DNA of 64,000 nucleotides, taken from positions 8,668,501 through 8,732,500 of the forward strand of contig NZ_CP135921.1 in the NCBI RefSeq assembly GCF_032397745.1, read 5' to 3'. The position numbers were made by a program, and so were the translations under genes. This document shows positions 17,888 through 27,821 of this stretch, in pieces. Position 1 is the first letter of the stretch. Each line of letters opens with the position of its first letter. The notes below the pieces were generated by a model, which was given only the letters and a program-made list of their open reading frames with translations, had not been told where the DNA came from and ran no database searches. This DNA is from Bradyrhizobium prioriisuperbiae. GTDB taxonomy: Bacteria; Pseudomonadota; Alphaproteobacteria; Rhizobiales; Xanthobacteraceae.

Positions 17888-17905
17888 ATGTTATAATAAT
17901 AACAT
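17888..17905. promoter_or_regulatory. DeoR-type operator overlapping a TATAAT box
   Basis: The dyad TGTTA-N6-TAACA (17889-17904) has the same arms and spacing as the E. coli DeoR operator, and TATAAT sits inside it at 17892-17897. A shorter dyad, CACAT-G-ATGTG, lies just upstream near 17861. The position between the DeoR-type regulator gene and deoC supports autoregulation and repression of the sugar operon. The 7-bp arms ATGTTAT/ATAACAT also recall alphaproteobacterial Zur sites, but the centre is one base too long. Confidence 0.6.
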
Positions 17906-18230
17906 CTTCGCTATCTGGACGATAGTAGGGCCATGTTCGGGTTTTGGCGAGCTTCACATGCGAGGCCGCTGCAATCTGCTGGACCGGACGACTTCCGAGC
18001 GCGGACAGGGAGAAGAAAACATGTTGCGATCAAAACATCCGTTGCCCAATCGGGGCCTCATCTTGCCGTTCGGGCATGGCGATCGCTGACAACCAACCCC
18101 GATATGGCGAACACGATGCACGTTTCGGCAGCATCGCCTTCGCCATCGGCGCCGCCCGCGGCCGCGCTTCCCCCTCCCTCCCCCGCGCGGCCGCGGCGGT
18201 GCTTGAACTCCACGGATCAACTGCGTTCGA
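17906..18230. other. Long leader region before deoC
   Basis: About 325 bp between the operator and the deoC start without a credible gene. A pyrimidine-rich tract followed by a GC-only stretch lies near 18165-18200. It may be a long untranslated leader or may hold a second promoter; no clear riboswitch fold was recognised. Confidence 0.4.
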
Positions 18231-19268
18231 ATGACCAGCCCCAGCCACATCTCTAATTCGACTGGCGGCGCACCGCGCGGCGCCGCGCACCTGCGGCCCG
18301 TCGACGCTGCAGCGAATGCGCCCCCCCGTAATCCTGGACGCGCGCTGGAGATGGAGTGGGTTGACGAGATCCGCATCAATCTCTCCGCAGCTGAACGTCG
18401 GATTGCATCGCTGCCAGGCCGGCGCACGGTCAAGAAGGACGCACAGGCGGCGTGGCTGCTCAAGGCCATCGCCTGCATCGACCTCACCACGCTCAATGGT
18501 GACGACACCACGGAGCGGGTGAAGCGGCTCTGCGCCAAGGCGAAGATGCCGGTACGCGCCGAAATTCTCGACGCGCTCGGATTCGCAGAGCGTGTGGTCC
18601 ATACCGGCGCGATCTGCGTTTATCACCGCTTTGTTGCAACCGCCGTCGACGCGCTCAACGGTTCCGGGATTCCGGTTGCCGCGGTGTCGACCGGCTTTCC
18701 GGCAGGCCTCGTGCCACACGACATCAAGCTGAAGGAGATCGAAGCCTCGGTCAGGGACGGCGCCAGCGAAATCGACATCGTGATCACCCGCGAGCATGTG
18801 TTGACCGGCAACTGGTCCGAGCTCTATCGCGAGGTCAGCGATTTTCGCGCCGCCTGCGGCGATGCCCACATCAAGACCATTCTCGCCACCGGCGATCTCA
18901 AGACCCTGCGCAATGTGGCGAAGGCCTCCATGGTCTGCATGATGGCGGGCGCCGACTTCATCAAGACCTCGACCGGCAAGGAAGCCGTCAATGCCACCCT
19001 GCCGGTGACACTGGCGATGGTGCGGATGATCCGGGCCTATCAGGAGCGCACGGGTTTCAAAGTCGGCTACAAACCCGCCGGCGGCATCTCCACGGCCAAG
19101 GACGTACTCACCTATCAATTCCTGATGAAGGAGGAACTGGGTCGCGACTGGCTGGAGCCGGATCTGTTCCGGATCGGCGCGTCGAGCTTGTTGGCCGACA
19201 TCGAACGCCAGCTCGAACATCATGTCACCGGCCACTACTCGGCCTTCAACCGCCACCCCGTGGGATGA
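18231..19268 (+). CDS. deoC: Deoxyribose-phosphate aldolase
   Basis: A 345-residue class I aldolase that splits 2-deoxyribose 5-phosphate into glyceraldehyde 3-phosphate and acetaldehyde. The Schiff-base lysine is K245 in ADFIKTSTGK, and the proton-relay lysine is K281 in VGYKPAGGIS. D182 in SEIDIVI fits the conserved aspartate. It is longer than the 250-residue E. coli enzyme because of an N-terminal tail of about 45 residues, as in the mammalian-like DeoC subgroup; the exact start is therefore less certain. The next gene, an ALDH16-type dehydrogenase, starts 7 bp later and would oxidise the acetaldehyde. Confidence 0.95.
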   Translation: MTSPSHISNSTGGAPRGAAHLRPVDAAANAPPRNPGRALEMEWVDEIRINLSAAERRIASLPGRRTVKKDAQAAWLLKAIACIDLTTLNGDDTTERVKRLCAKAKMPVRAEILDALGFAERVVHTGAICVYHRFVATAVDALNGSGIPVAAVSTGFPAGLVPHDIKLKEIEASVRDGASEIDIVITREHVLTGNWSELYREVSDFRAACGDAHIKTILATGDLKTLRNVAKASMVCMMAGADFIKTSTGKEAVNATLPVTLAMVRMIRAYQERTGFKVGYKPAGGISTAKDVLTYQFLMKEELGRDWLEPDLFRIGASSLLADIERQLEHHVTGHYSAFNRHPVG

Positions 19269-19275
19269 GGCCGAG

Positions 19276-21675
19276 ATGACCGTCGCACATTATTACGACA
19301 CCATGGATTACGGCCCCGCCCCCGAAGGCGACGGCGAGGCGCGTGCCTGGCTGAAAAGCCATGGCGGTGTGTTCGGGCATTTCATCGCCGGCGATTTCAG
19401 CGCACCGCAATCGGCCAAGCATTTTGTGACACTGGAGCCCGCTACCGGCAAGCCGCTGGCAAAGCTCACACAGGGCTCTGCTGGCGATGTCGATGCCGCC
19501 GTCAGCGCGGCGCGCAAGGCGCAGCCGCGCTGGGCGAGGCTCGGTGGCCATGGCCGCGCGCGGCATCTCTATGCGCTGGCGCGGATGCTGCAGCGTCATG
19601 CCCGGCTGTTCGCGGTGCTGGAAGCGATCGACAACGGCAAGCCGCTGCGCGAGACCCGCGATCTCGACGTTCCGCTGGCGGCCCGGCATTTCCTGCATCA
19701 CGCCGGCTGGGCGCAGTTGCAGGAGCGCGAACTCCCCGATCATGTTCCCATTGGCGTGGTCGGGCAAATCATCCCGTGGAATTTCCCGCTGCTGATGCTG
19801 GCGTGGAAGATCGCGCCGGCACTGGCGCTCGGCAACACCGTGGTGCTGAAGCCCGCCGAGTTCACCTCGCTCACGGCGCTGCTGTTCGCCGAGCTCGCGA
19901 CGCAAGCGAGGCTGCCGCCCGGTGTCCTTAATGTGGTCACCGGCGAAGGCGCAACAGGCGCGGCGCTGGTCAGCCACCCCGGCGTCGACAAGATCGCGTT
20001 TACCGGATCGACCGAGGTCGGCCGGCTGATCCGCGCTGCCACCGCGGGCACCGGCAAGTCGCTGACGCTCGAACTCGGCGGCAAGTCACCCTTCATCGTA
20101 TTCGAGGATGCCGACATCGACGGCGCCATCGAAGGCGTCGTCGACGCCATCTGGTTCAACCAGGGCCAGGTATGTTGCGCCGGCTCGCGGCTGCTGGTTC
20201 AGGAAGGCATCGCTGAGACCTTCCGCAAGCGGCTGATCCGCCGCATGGAGACGCTGCGGGTGGGCCATCCTCTCGACAAGGCGATCGACATGGGCGCGGT
20301 GATCGCGCCCGTCCAGCTCGCGCGCATCGCAGCGCTGGTCGAGACCGGCGTGAAGGAAGGCGCGCAGAAGCATCAGGCAAATACGGAGCTGCCGGAGGGC
20401 GGCTGCTTCTATCCGCCGACCTTGCTCTGGGGCGTGCATCCGGCCTCGACCGTGGCGATCGAGGAAATCTTCGGGCCGGTGCTGGTGGCGATGACCTTCC
20501 GCACCCCGGACGAGGCGGTGACGCTGGCGAACAACACGCGTTATGGCCTCGCCGCCAGTGTCTGGAGCGAGACCATCGGGCTTGCGCTCGATATCGCGCC
20601 GAAGCTCAAGGCGGGCGTGATCTGGGTCAATGCCACCAACCTGTTCGATGCCAGTGTCGGCTTCGGTGGTTACAGAGAGTCCGGCTTCGGCCGCGAGGGC
20701 GGCCGCGAAGGTGTGTTCGAATATCTCAAACCCAAGGCGTGGGGCGGACGCAGGCCGCGTCCCAAATTGCCGGCACTGCCGGAGCCGATTGCAGCGAATG
20801 ACGCCAAGGCGGCAGCGTTCGATGCCCCCGCGCTCGACCGCACGGCAAAGCTGTTCATCGGCGGCAAGCAGGCGCGGCCCGACGGCAACTATTCCCGCGC
20901 TGTGCTGTCACCGAAAGGCAAGCGGCTCGGCGAGGTTGGCGAAGGCAACCGAAAGGACATCCGCAATGCGGTGGCGGCCGCGCGCAGCGCCGAGGCGTGG
21001 GCGAAAGCGACCGCTCATAATCGCGCCCAGGTGCTGTATTATCTGGCGGAAAACCTCTCGGCGCGATCGGCCGAATTCACCGCACGGATAACGAGCATGA
21101 CCGGCGCCACACCGGCCAAAGCAAAGGCTGAAGTCGATGCGACGATCACGCGCCTGTTCAGTTATGGCGCCTGGGCCGACAAATATGAGGGCACCGTGCA
21201 CACCCCGCCATTGCGCGGCGTCGCGCTCGCCATGCATGAGCCGATCGGCGTGGTCGGCGTCGCCTGCCCCGACGAGGCGCCGCTGCTCGGTTTCATCTCC
21301 CTGGTGGCACCGCTGATCGCGATGGGCAATCGCGTGGTCACGCTGCCGAGCGAACGGCATCCGCTCGCCGCCACCGATTTCTACCAGGTGCTGGAGACCT
21401 CGGACGTGCCGGCTGGCGTGGTCAACATCGTCACAGGCCACCATGACACACTGGTCACGACACTCGCCGAGCACGACGACATCGATGCACTCTGGGTGTT
21501 CGGCGCCAAGGAGAATTCGACACGCGCCGAAAAACTCTCGACCCACAATCTGAAGCGCACCCTGGTCGACCATGGCCTCATGCTCGACTGGCAAGACAGT
21601 GCAGCCAGCGAAGGCCCGATCCTGCTGCGCCATGCGGTACAAGTCAAAAATGTATGGATTCCCTACGGTGAATAG
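19276..21675 (+). CDS. Two-domain aldehyde dehydrogenase of the ALDH16 type
   Basis: A 799-residue protein with two tandem aldehyde dehydrogenase domains. Domain one (about 30-500) has the catalytic cysteine C300 in FNQGQVCCAG, the general base E266 in LELGGKSP, and the cofactor loop FTGSTEVGR. Domain two (about 510-790) keeps the fold pattern (HEPIGVVGVACPDEAPLLG) but lacks the catalytic cysteine segment and is a pseudo-enzyme. This arrangement defines ALDH16. The ATG at 19276 is 7 bp after deoC, indicating co-transcription and oxidation of the aldolase's acetaldehyde to acetate. The frame is open upstream into deoC, but that extension is not family-like. Confidence 0.92.
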   Translation: MTVAHYYDTMDYGPAPEGDGEARAWLKSHGGVFGHFIAGDFSAPQSAKHFVTLEPATGKPLAKLTQGSAGDVDAAVSAARKAQPRWARLGGHGRARHLYALARMLQRHARLFAVLEAIDNGKPLRETRDLDVPLAARHFLHHAGWAQLQERELPDHVPIGVVGQIIPWNFPLLMLAWKIAPALALGNTVVLKPAEFTSLTALLFAELATQARLPPGVLNVVTGEGATGAALVSHPGVDKIAFTGSTEVGRLIRAATAGTGKSLTLELGGKSPFIVFEDADIDGAIEGVVDAIWFNQGQVCCAGSRLLVQEGIAETFRKRLIRRMETLRVGHPLDKAIDMGAVIAPVQLARIAALVETGVKEGAQKHQANTELPEGGCFYPPTLLWGVHPASTVAIEEIFGPVLVAMTFRTPDEAVTLANNTRYGLAASVWSETIGLALDIAPKLKAGVIWVNATNLFDASVGFGGYRESGFGREGGREGVFEYLKPKAWGGRRPRPKLPALPEPIAANDAKAAAFDAPALDRTAKLFIGGKQARPDGNYSRAVLSPKGKRLGEVGEGNRKDIRNAVAAARSAEAWAKATAHNRAQVLYYLAENLSARSAEFTARITSMTGATPAKAKAEVDATITRLFSYGAWADKYEGTVHTPPLRGVALAMHEPIGVVGVACPDEAPLLGFISLVAPLIAMGNRVVTLPSERHPLAATDFYQVLETSDVPAGVVNIVTGHHDTLVTTLAEHDDIDALWVFGAKENSTRAEKLSTHNLKRTLVDHGLMLDWQDSAASEGPILLRHAVQVKNVWIPYGE

Positions 21676-21755
21676 TACCAGCTAAACTGGAGCCGATGAG
21701 ATAGAAGTTGGACCGGGGAACGCCGGCCAGCGCATGAAAAACGAGGGGGAAAAAC

Positions 21756-22211
21756 ATGCTCAAGACGATCGATCCATTGCTCAACGCCGATGTTCTCTAT
21801 GCCCTGCGCGCCATGGGTCACGGCGATCGCCTGGTGGTATGCGACACCAATTTCCCCGCCGACTCCATCGCCCGGCAGACGAGACTCGGCTATCTGCTGC
21901 GGATCGACAATGTCAGCGCGGCGCGGGCGCTGCGCGCAGTGCTGTCGGTGCTGCCGCTCGATACGTTTGTGGACGATGCGGCGATCCGCATGGAGATCGT
22001 GGGCAGTCCCCAGGAGGTGCCGCCGGTGCAGCGCGAGGTGCAGGCCGAGATCGACCGCGCAGAAGGCCGCGCCTGGACACTCGTCCCCGTGGAACGCCAC
22101 GCCTTTTATGAGAAAGCCAAGCAGGCCTATTGCGTCATCGCCACCGGCGAGCGCCGTTTCTATGGCTGCTTCCTGTTCACCAAGGGCGTGATCGCGCCAG
22201 ACGCGGAGTGA
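21756..22211 (+). CDS. RbsD/FucU-family sugar mutarotase
   Basis: A 151-residue cytoplasmic protein of the RbsD/FucU family, which interconverts pyranose and furanose or alpha and beta anomers of free sugars. The family start is clear: the DPLLNADVLYALRAMGHGD stretch with catalytic H22, and VVCDTNFPADS. The C-terminal family block is TGERRFYGCFLFTKGVI. It lies 80 bp after the dehydrogenase gene and 3 bp before the kinase gene. In this setting it would supply the sugar anomer needed by the kinase. Confidence 0.93.
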   Translation: MLKTIDPLLNADVLYALRAMGHGDRLVVCDTNFPADSIARQTRLGYLLRIDNVSAARALRAVLSVLPLDTFVDDAAIRMEIVGSPQEVPPVQREVQAEIDRAEGRAWTLVPVERHAFYEKAKQAYCVIATGERRFYGCFLFTKGVIAPDAE

Positions 22212-22214
22212 ACC

Positions 22215-23150
22215 ATGAGCAGGGAGGGAGCCGTTGCGATCCTCGGCATCTTTGTCGCCGATCTCGCCTTTCGTGCCGGGCGCCTGCCGGCGGTCGGCGA
22301 GACCATCTTAGGCTCGGGATTCGGTATCGGCCCCGGCGGCAAGGGATCGAACCAGTCGGTCGCCGCCGCACGCTCCGGCGCCGCGGTCTCCTTTATCTCG
22401 CGGATCGGCCGTGACACCTTCGCCGATATCGCCTTGAAGACCTGGACCGCGGAAGGCATCACCCCGCGCGTCACCCAGGTCGACACGCCAACCGGCGCCG
22501 CATTCATCTACGTGCACGAGACCCGCGGTGATAACGCGATTATCGTGGTGCCCGGCGCGGCCGGCGAGCTCTGTGCCGCCGACGTCGACGCCGCCGCGGA
22601 CGCGATCCGCGACAGCCGGGTGTTCGCAACCCAGCTGGAGCAACCGGTCGACGCCGCCCGGCGCGGCCTTGAAATCGCCCGTTCAGCCGGCGTGATCACC
22701 GTGTTTAATCCCGCGCCCGCCGGCACCTTCGATGACGTGCTGTTCGGACTCAGCGACTATGTCGTGCCGAACGAAAGCGAAGCCGAGGCCCTGACCGGGA
22801 TTGCGGTCTCGGATCTTGATGGTGCCCGCCGCGCCGGGGACGCATTGATCGCCAAAGGTGCCGGCACCGCGCTGATCACGCTCGGCGAGCGCGGCGCATT
22901 GTTCCACCGCAAGGGCTGTTCGATCCATGTCCCGCCGTTCCGCGCCGGCGCCGTGGTCGAGACCACTGGCGCCGGGGATGCCTTTGTCGGCGGCTTCGCC
23001 GCAGCGCTGGCGCGCGGCGCCGATCCGGTCGAAGCCGCCATTTTCGGATCGGCGACCGCGGCCATTTCCGTGACCCGTGTCGGCACTGCACCCGCAATGC
23101 CGCACCGCGCCGAGATCGAAGCCCTGCTCAGAGACCAGCGCGCGTCATGA
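22215..23150 (+). CDS. PfkB-family ribokinase or deoxyribokinase
   Basis: A 311-residue PfkB sugar kinase closest in pattern to ribokinase. The N-terminal substrate motif GPGGKGSNQSVAAARSGA lies at 39-56. The C-terminal ATP/anion-hole motif is TTGAGDAFVGGF with catalytic base D255. The location after deoC and a mutarotase suggests phosphorylation of deoxyribose (feeding DeoC) or ribose; the sequence alone does not decide. It starts 3 bp after the mutarotase stop and overlaps the permease gene by 4 bp. Confidence 0.92.
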   Translation: MSREGAVAILGIFVADLAFRAGRLPAVGETILGSGFGIGPGGKGSNQSVAAARSGAAVSFISRIGRDTFADIALKTWTAEGITPRVTQVDTPTGAAFIYVHETRGDNAIIVVPGAAGELCAADVDAAADAIRDSRVFATQLEQPVDAARRGLEIARSAGVITVFNPAPAGTFDDVLFGLSDYVVPNESEAEALTGIAVSDLDGARRAGDALIAKGAGTALITLGERGALFHRKGCSIHVPPFRAGAVVETTGAGDAFVGGFAAALARGADPVEAAIFGSATAAISVTRVGTAPAMPHRAEIEALLRDQRAS

Positions 23151-24022
23151 TGCGCAACGATCCGATCAAGCATCTCTTTATCTGGCCGGCCGTCCTGGTC
23201 GTGCTGGCGATCTCGATCTTTCCGCTGATCTATTCCCTGACCACGAGTTTCCTCAGCTTCCGGCTGATTCCACCGATACCGCCGCGGGTGGTCTGGCTCG
23301 GCAACTACACCACCCTGTTGCAGGAGCCGCGGTTCTGGAACGCGTTGTTCATCACCACCTTGGTGGCGGTCATCGCGGTCACCCTGCAATACGTCATCGG
23401 CTTTGCGGTGGCGCTGGCGCTGAATGCCCGAGTGCCGGGCGAACGACTGTTCCGCGTCGGGCTGTTGCTGCCGATGCTGCTCGCACCTGTCGCGGTGGCG
23501 CTGGTGGCGCGCATGATCTTCAACCCGACCATGGGACCGCTCAACCAGCTACTCACGCAATTCGGCTTTCCCAACCTGCCGTTCCTGACCAACGGCCACT
23601 GGGCGCTGGGATGCATCATCGCGGTCGAAGTCTGGCAGTGGACGCCGTTCATGATCCTGATGCTGCTGGCGGGATTGCAGACGCTGCCGGAGGATGTCTA
23701 TGAGGCGGCCGAGCTGGAGAACGCCAGCCATTGGCAGCAGTTCTGGGGCATCACTTTTCCGATGATGTTGCCGATCTCTGCAGCCGTGGTCTTCATCCGC
23801 CTGATCGAGAGCTACAAGATCATGGACACGGTGTTTGTGATGACCGGCGGCGGTCCGGGTGTCGACACCGAAACGTTGACGCTGTTCGCCTACCAGGAAG
23901 GCTTCAAGAAATTCAACCTTGGCTACACATCGGCGCTGAGCTTCCTGTTCCTGATCGCCATCACCGTGATCGGCACAACCTACCTGGTGCTGCTACGGCC
24001 GCATCTGGAGAAACGGCGATGA
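23147..24022 (+). CDS. Carbohydrate ABC transporter permease, MalF/UgpA type
   Basis: A 291-residue six-helix permease of the CUT1 sugar importer class. The EAA loop is YEAAELENASHWQQFWGITFPMM in the third cytoplasmic loop, where it docks to the ATPase. The late segment MTGGGPGVDTETLTLFAYQ is characteristic of MalF/UgpA proteins. Its start overlaps the kinase stop (ATGA), and its stop overlaps the start of the second permease. CUT1 importers usually take up di- or oligosaccharides or glycerol phosphates, which is unusual next to monosaccharide enzymes and may hint at a nucleoside or glycoside substrate. Confidence 0.93.
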   Translation: MMRNDPIKHLFIWPAVLVVLAISIFPLIYSLTTSFLSFRLIPPIPPRVVWLGNYTTLLQEPRFWNALFITTLVAVIAVTLQYVIGFAVALALNARVPGERLFRVGLLLPMLLAPVAVALVARMIFNPTMGPLNQLLTQFGFPNLPFLTNGHWALGCIIAVEVWQWTPFMILMLLAGLQTLPEDVYEAAELENASHWQQFWGITFPMMLPISAAVVFIRLIESYKIMDTVFVMTGGGPGVDTETLTLFAYQEGFKKFNLGYTSALSFLFLIAITVIGTTYLVLLRPHLEKRR

Positions 24023-25056
24023 GCACACGCTCCCTCACCGGCCTCTCGCCCAGCGCCCGCCGCCTTGCCGCCTTCGGCTGCATTGTCTGGTGCTTCATCA
24101 CCCTGTTCCCGCTGTACTGGGTGGTGGTGACCGCCTTCAAGACCCCGCCGGGCGTGGTCGGCGGCCCCACCTACATTCCGTTTGTCGACTTCACACCGAC
24201 GCTGCAGCCGTTCATCGATCTCTATCAGGGCATCCGCGGCGAGTTTTTCCGCACCTTCCTGAACTCGACGATGGTGGGCTTATCGTCTGCAGTGATCGCC
24301 ACCGCCATCGGCGCGATGGCCGCCTATGCGCTGGTGCGTTTCGAATTCAGAGTCCGCCTCGTCTCGGGCCTGGCTTTCTTCGTGCTGGCGCTCGGCGGCT
24401 ACCTGGTGTTCAACGCCACGCTTGGGTTGACCCGGCCGCAGAGCCTGCTGCTGGCGTTTCCGATCGCGCTTGTCGCCGCCATCCTGGTCAACAGGCTGCC
24501 GTTGCCGGGGCCGATCCTCGGCAATGAGGACATCCTGTTCTGGTTCGTCAGCCAGCGCATGTTTCCGCCGATCGTTACCGCATTCGCGCTCTATCTTCTG
24601 TACACCGAAATCGGCCGAATGGGCTTCCAGCTGGTCGACAGCTTCATCGGCATGACGCTGTGTTATGTGGCGTTTTCGCTGCCGATCGTTGTCTGGCTGA
24701 TGCGCGACTTCTTCGAGGCGCTGCCGATCGAGGTTGAAGAGGCCGCAATGGTCGACAACGTGCCGACCTGGCGCATCTTTCTCGGCATCGTGGTGCCGAT
24801 GTCGATGAACGGGCTGATCGCGACCTTCCTGATTACGCTTGCCTTTGTCTGGAATGAATTCCTGTTCGCGCTGTTCCTGACCAACGCCAAATGGCAGACG
24901 CTGCCGATTTTGGTAGCCGGACAGAACAGCCAGCGTGGCGACGAATGGTGGGCGATCTCGGCCGCCGCCCTCGTCGCCATCGTGCCGATGATGATCATGG
25001 CGGCCCTGCTCGGCCGCATGATGCGATCGGGCGTGCTGCTCGGGGCCATCAAGTGA
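24019..25056 (+). CDS. Carbohydrate ABC transporter permease, MalG/UgpE type
   Basis: Second permease of the CUT1 importer, 345 residues, somewhat longer than the usual 280. It starts at the ATG at 24019, which overlaps the first permease's stop; the frame extends upstream but only as antisense-like sequence. The N-terminal CIVWCFITLFPLYWVVVTAFK helix is typical of MalG. The EAA loop reads VEEAAMVDNVPTWRIFLGIVVP. The extra length lies in a middle insertion near residues 120-180 containing additional hydrophobic segments. It pairs with the preceding permease. Confidence 0.92.
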   Translation: MSTRSLTGLSPSARRLAAFGCIVWCFITLFPLYWVVVTAFKTPPGVVGGPTYIPFVDFTPTLQPFIDLYQGIRGEFFRTFLNSTMVGLSSAVIATAIGAMAAYALVRFEFRVRLVSGLAFFVLALGGYLVFNATLGLTRPQSLLLAFPIALVAAILVNRLPLPGPILGNEDILFWFVSQRMFPPIVTAFALYLLYTEIGRMGFQLVDSFIGMTLCYVAFSLPIVVWLMRDFFEALPIEVEEAAMVDNVPTWRIFLGIVVPMSMNGLIATFLITLAFVWNEFLFALFLTNAKWQTLPILVAGQNSQRGDEWWAISAAALVAIVPMMIMAALLGRMMRSGVLLGAIK

Positions 25057-25106
25057 CGACGACTACAAAGGCGAAAATCGCACAAGAGAAAATCGGAGGA
25101 CACACC

Positions 25107-26567
25107 ATGCTGAGAAGGACTTTGCTCGCCACAGCGGCAGCATTTGCAATAGCTTCCGCCGTGACCCCGGCGCAGGCCGCCTGCAGTCCGGACTATACGG
25201 GCGTCACGCTAACGGTGGCGTCGCAGACCGGTCCCTACATCGCCTCGGCGCTGAAGCTTGGTGCCGATGCCTGGTCGAAACAGACCTGCGGCAAGGTCAA
25301 TGTGGTGGAATTCCCCTGGTCGGAACTCTATCCCAAGATCGCGACATCGCTGACATCAGGCGATGCGACATTCGACATGGTCTCCTTCGCACCGGCCTGG
25401 CTGCCCGACTTCGTCGACTACCTCAGCGAAATGCCGAAGGCGATGCAATCTGGGCCGGATTGGGACGATGTCGAGCCGGCCTATCGCGAACGGCTGATGG
25501 TATGGGGCGGCAAGATCTATTCGCAATCGATGGACGGCGACGTCCACACCTACACCTACCGCATCGACCTGTTCGAAGATCCGAAGGAGAAGGAGGCGTT
25601 CAAGGCCAAATACGGCTATGACCTCGCGCCGCCGACCACCTGGAAGCAGTATCTCGACATCGCCGAATTCTTCCAGCGTCCCGATAAAGGGATGTGGGGC
25701 ACCGCGGAGGCGTTCCGGCGCGGCGGCCAGCAGTTCTGGTTCTTCTTCAGCCATGCGGCCGCCTACACCAACAATCCGAATTATCCCGGTGCGATGTTTT
25801 TCGATCCGGAAAGCATGGACGCGCAGATCAACAACCCCGGCTGGATCAAGGGACTGGAGGAATACATCCGCGCCTCCAAGCTCGGACCGCCCAACGCGCT
25901 CAATTTCTCATTCGGCGAGGTCAACGCGGCGGTGGCCGGCGGCCAGGTGGCGGAATCGATCGGCTGGGGCGACACCGGCGTGATCGCCGCCGATCCCAAG
26001 CAGTCGAAAATTTCCGGCAAGGTCGGCTCCGCGATGCTGCCGGGATCGAATGAAATCTGGAACGCGAAGACCAAAGCCTGGGACAAATTCCCCGAGGTGC
26101 TGCCGGGGCCGTTCATGGCGTTCGGCGGCTGGCAGATCGCCGTGCCGAAGGCGGGCAAGAACCAGGCGGCCGCCTGGAGCTACATCAAGACGCTGACCAG
26201 TCCCGAGGTGTCGGGCCAGGCAGCGATCACCGGCGGCACCGGCGTCAACCCCTACCGCAAGTCGCACACCACCAATCTCGAGCTGTGGAGCAAGATCTTC
26301 ACGCCGCGTGAGGCGAAGGAATATCTCGGCGCACAATCGGCCTCGATCAACTCCAAGAACGTCGCCCTCGACGTGCGCCTGCCCGGCTACTTCTCCTACA
26401 CCGAGGTGGTGGAGATCGAACTCGGCAAGGCGCTGGCGGGACAGGTGACGCCGAAGCAGGCGCTCGACACCGTGGCCAAGGAGTGGAACCGGCTGACCGA
26501 CGAATTCGGCCGCGACAAACAACTCGCCGCCTATCGCGCGGCGATGGGTTTGCCGGCGAAGAAGTGA
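25107..26567 (+). CDS. Sugar ABC transporter substrate-binding protein, family 1
   Basis: A 486-residue periplasmic binding protein of SBP family 1. The signal peptide covers residues 1-25 (cleavage AQA-ACS). The mature part begins with the TLTVASQTGPYIAS strand and contains a typical hinge pattern (FDMVSFAPAWLPDFVDYL). Several aromatic residues around GQQFWFFF could stack on a sugar ring. The ATG at 25107 follows GGAGGA. It sits between the permeases and the ATPase gene, separated from the latter by an intergenic palindrome. The ligand is probably a pentose or a nucleoside-derived glycoside. Confidence 0.92.
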   Translation: MLRRTLLATAAAFAIASAVTPAQAACSPDYTGVTLTVASQTGPYIASALKLGADAWSKQTCGKVNVVEFPWSELYPKIATSLTSGDATFDMVSFAPAWLPDFVDYLSEMPKAMQSGPDWDDVEPAYRERLMVWGGKIYSQSMDGDVHTYTYRIDLFEDPKEKEAFKAKYGYDLAPPTTWKQYLDIAEFFQRPDKGMWGTAEAFRRGGQQFWFFFSHAAAYTNNPNYPGAMFFDPESMDAQINNPGWIKGLEEYIRASKLGPPNALNFSFGEVNAAVAGGQVAESIGWGDTGVIAADPKQSKISGKVGSAMLPGSNEIWNAKTKAWDKFPEVLPGPFMAFGGWQIAVPKAGKNQAAAWSYIKTLTSPEVSGQAAITGGTGVNPYRKSHTTNLELWSKIFTPREAKEYLGAQSASINSKNVALDVRLPGYFSYTEVVEIELGKALAGQVTPKQALDTVAKEWNRLTDEFGRDKQLAAYRAAMGLPAKK

Positions 26568-26614
26568 TGCACCGCCGGAAGATCTGAAAGATCGGTGCGT
26601 TTCTACAAAGTAGG

Positions 26615-26707
26615 CCGTCATGCCCGGCCTTGTGCCGGGCATCCACGACTTTCTCAGCATCACTGCACGAAAGACGTGGATGGCCGGGACGAGCCCGGCC
26701 ATGACGG
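26615..26707. repeat. Large intergenic palindrome (dispersed alphaproteobacterial repeat)
   Basis: Two arms of about 39 nt face each other, starting CCGTCATG and ending CATGACGG. Each arm also carries its own small hairpin of CCCGG/CCGGG type. Sequences of the form CGTCATGGCCGGGCTTGTCCCGG are abundant between genes in Bradyrhizobium and relatives. Here the element lies between two genes of one operon, where a transcript would fold strongly and could lower ATPase expression. Confidence 0.8.
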
Positions 26708-26729
26708 GGTAAAAGCACAAGGCACAGAC

Positions 26730-27817
<1,088 letters not shown>

Positions 27818-27821
<4 letters not shown>

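Noticed and set aside
17888..17905. Zur box before deoC
   Set aside because: Arms are similar to alphaproteobacterial Zur sites, but the centre is four instead of three bases and the context is a DeoR-controlled sugar locus.
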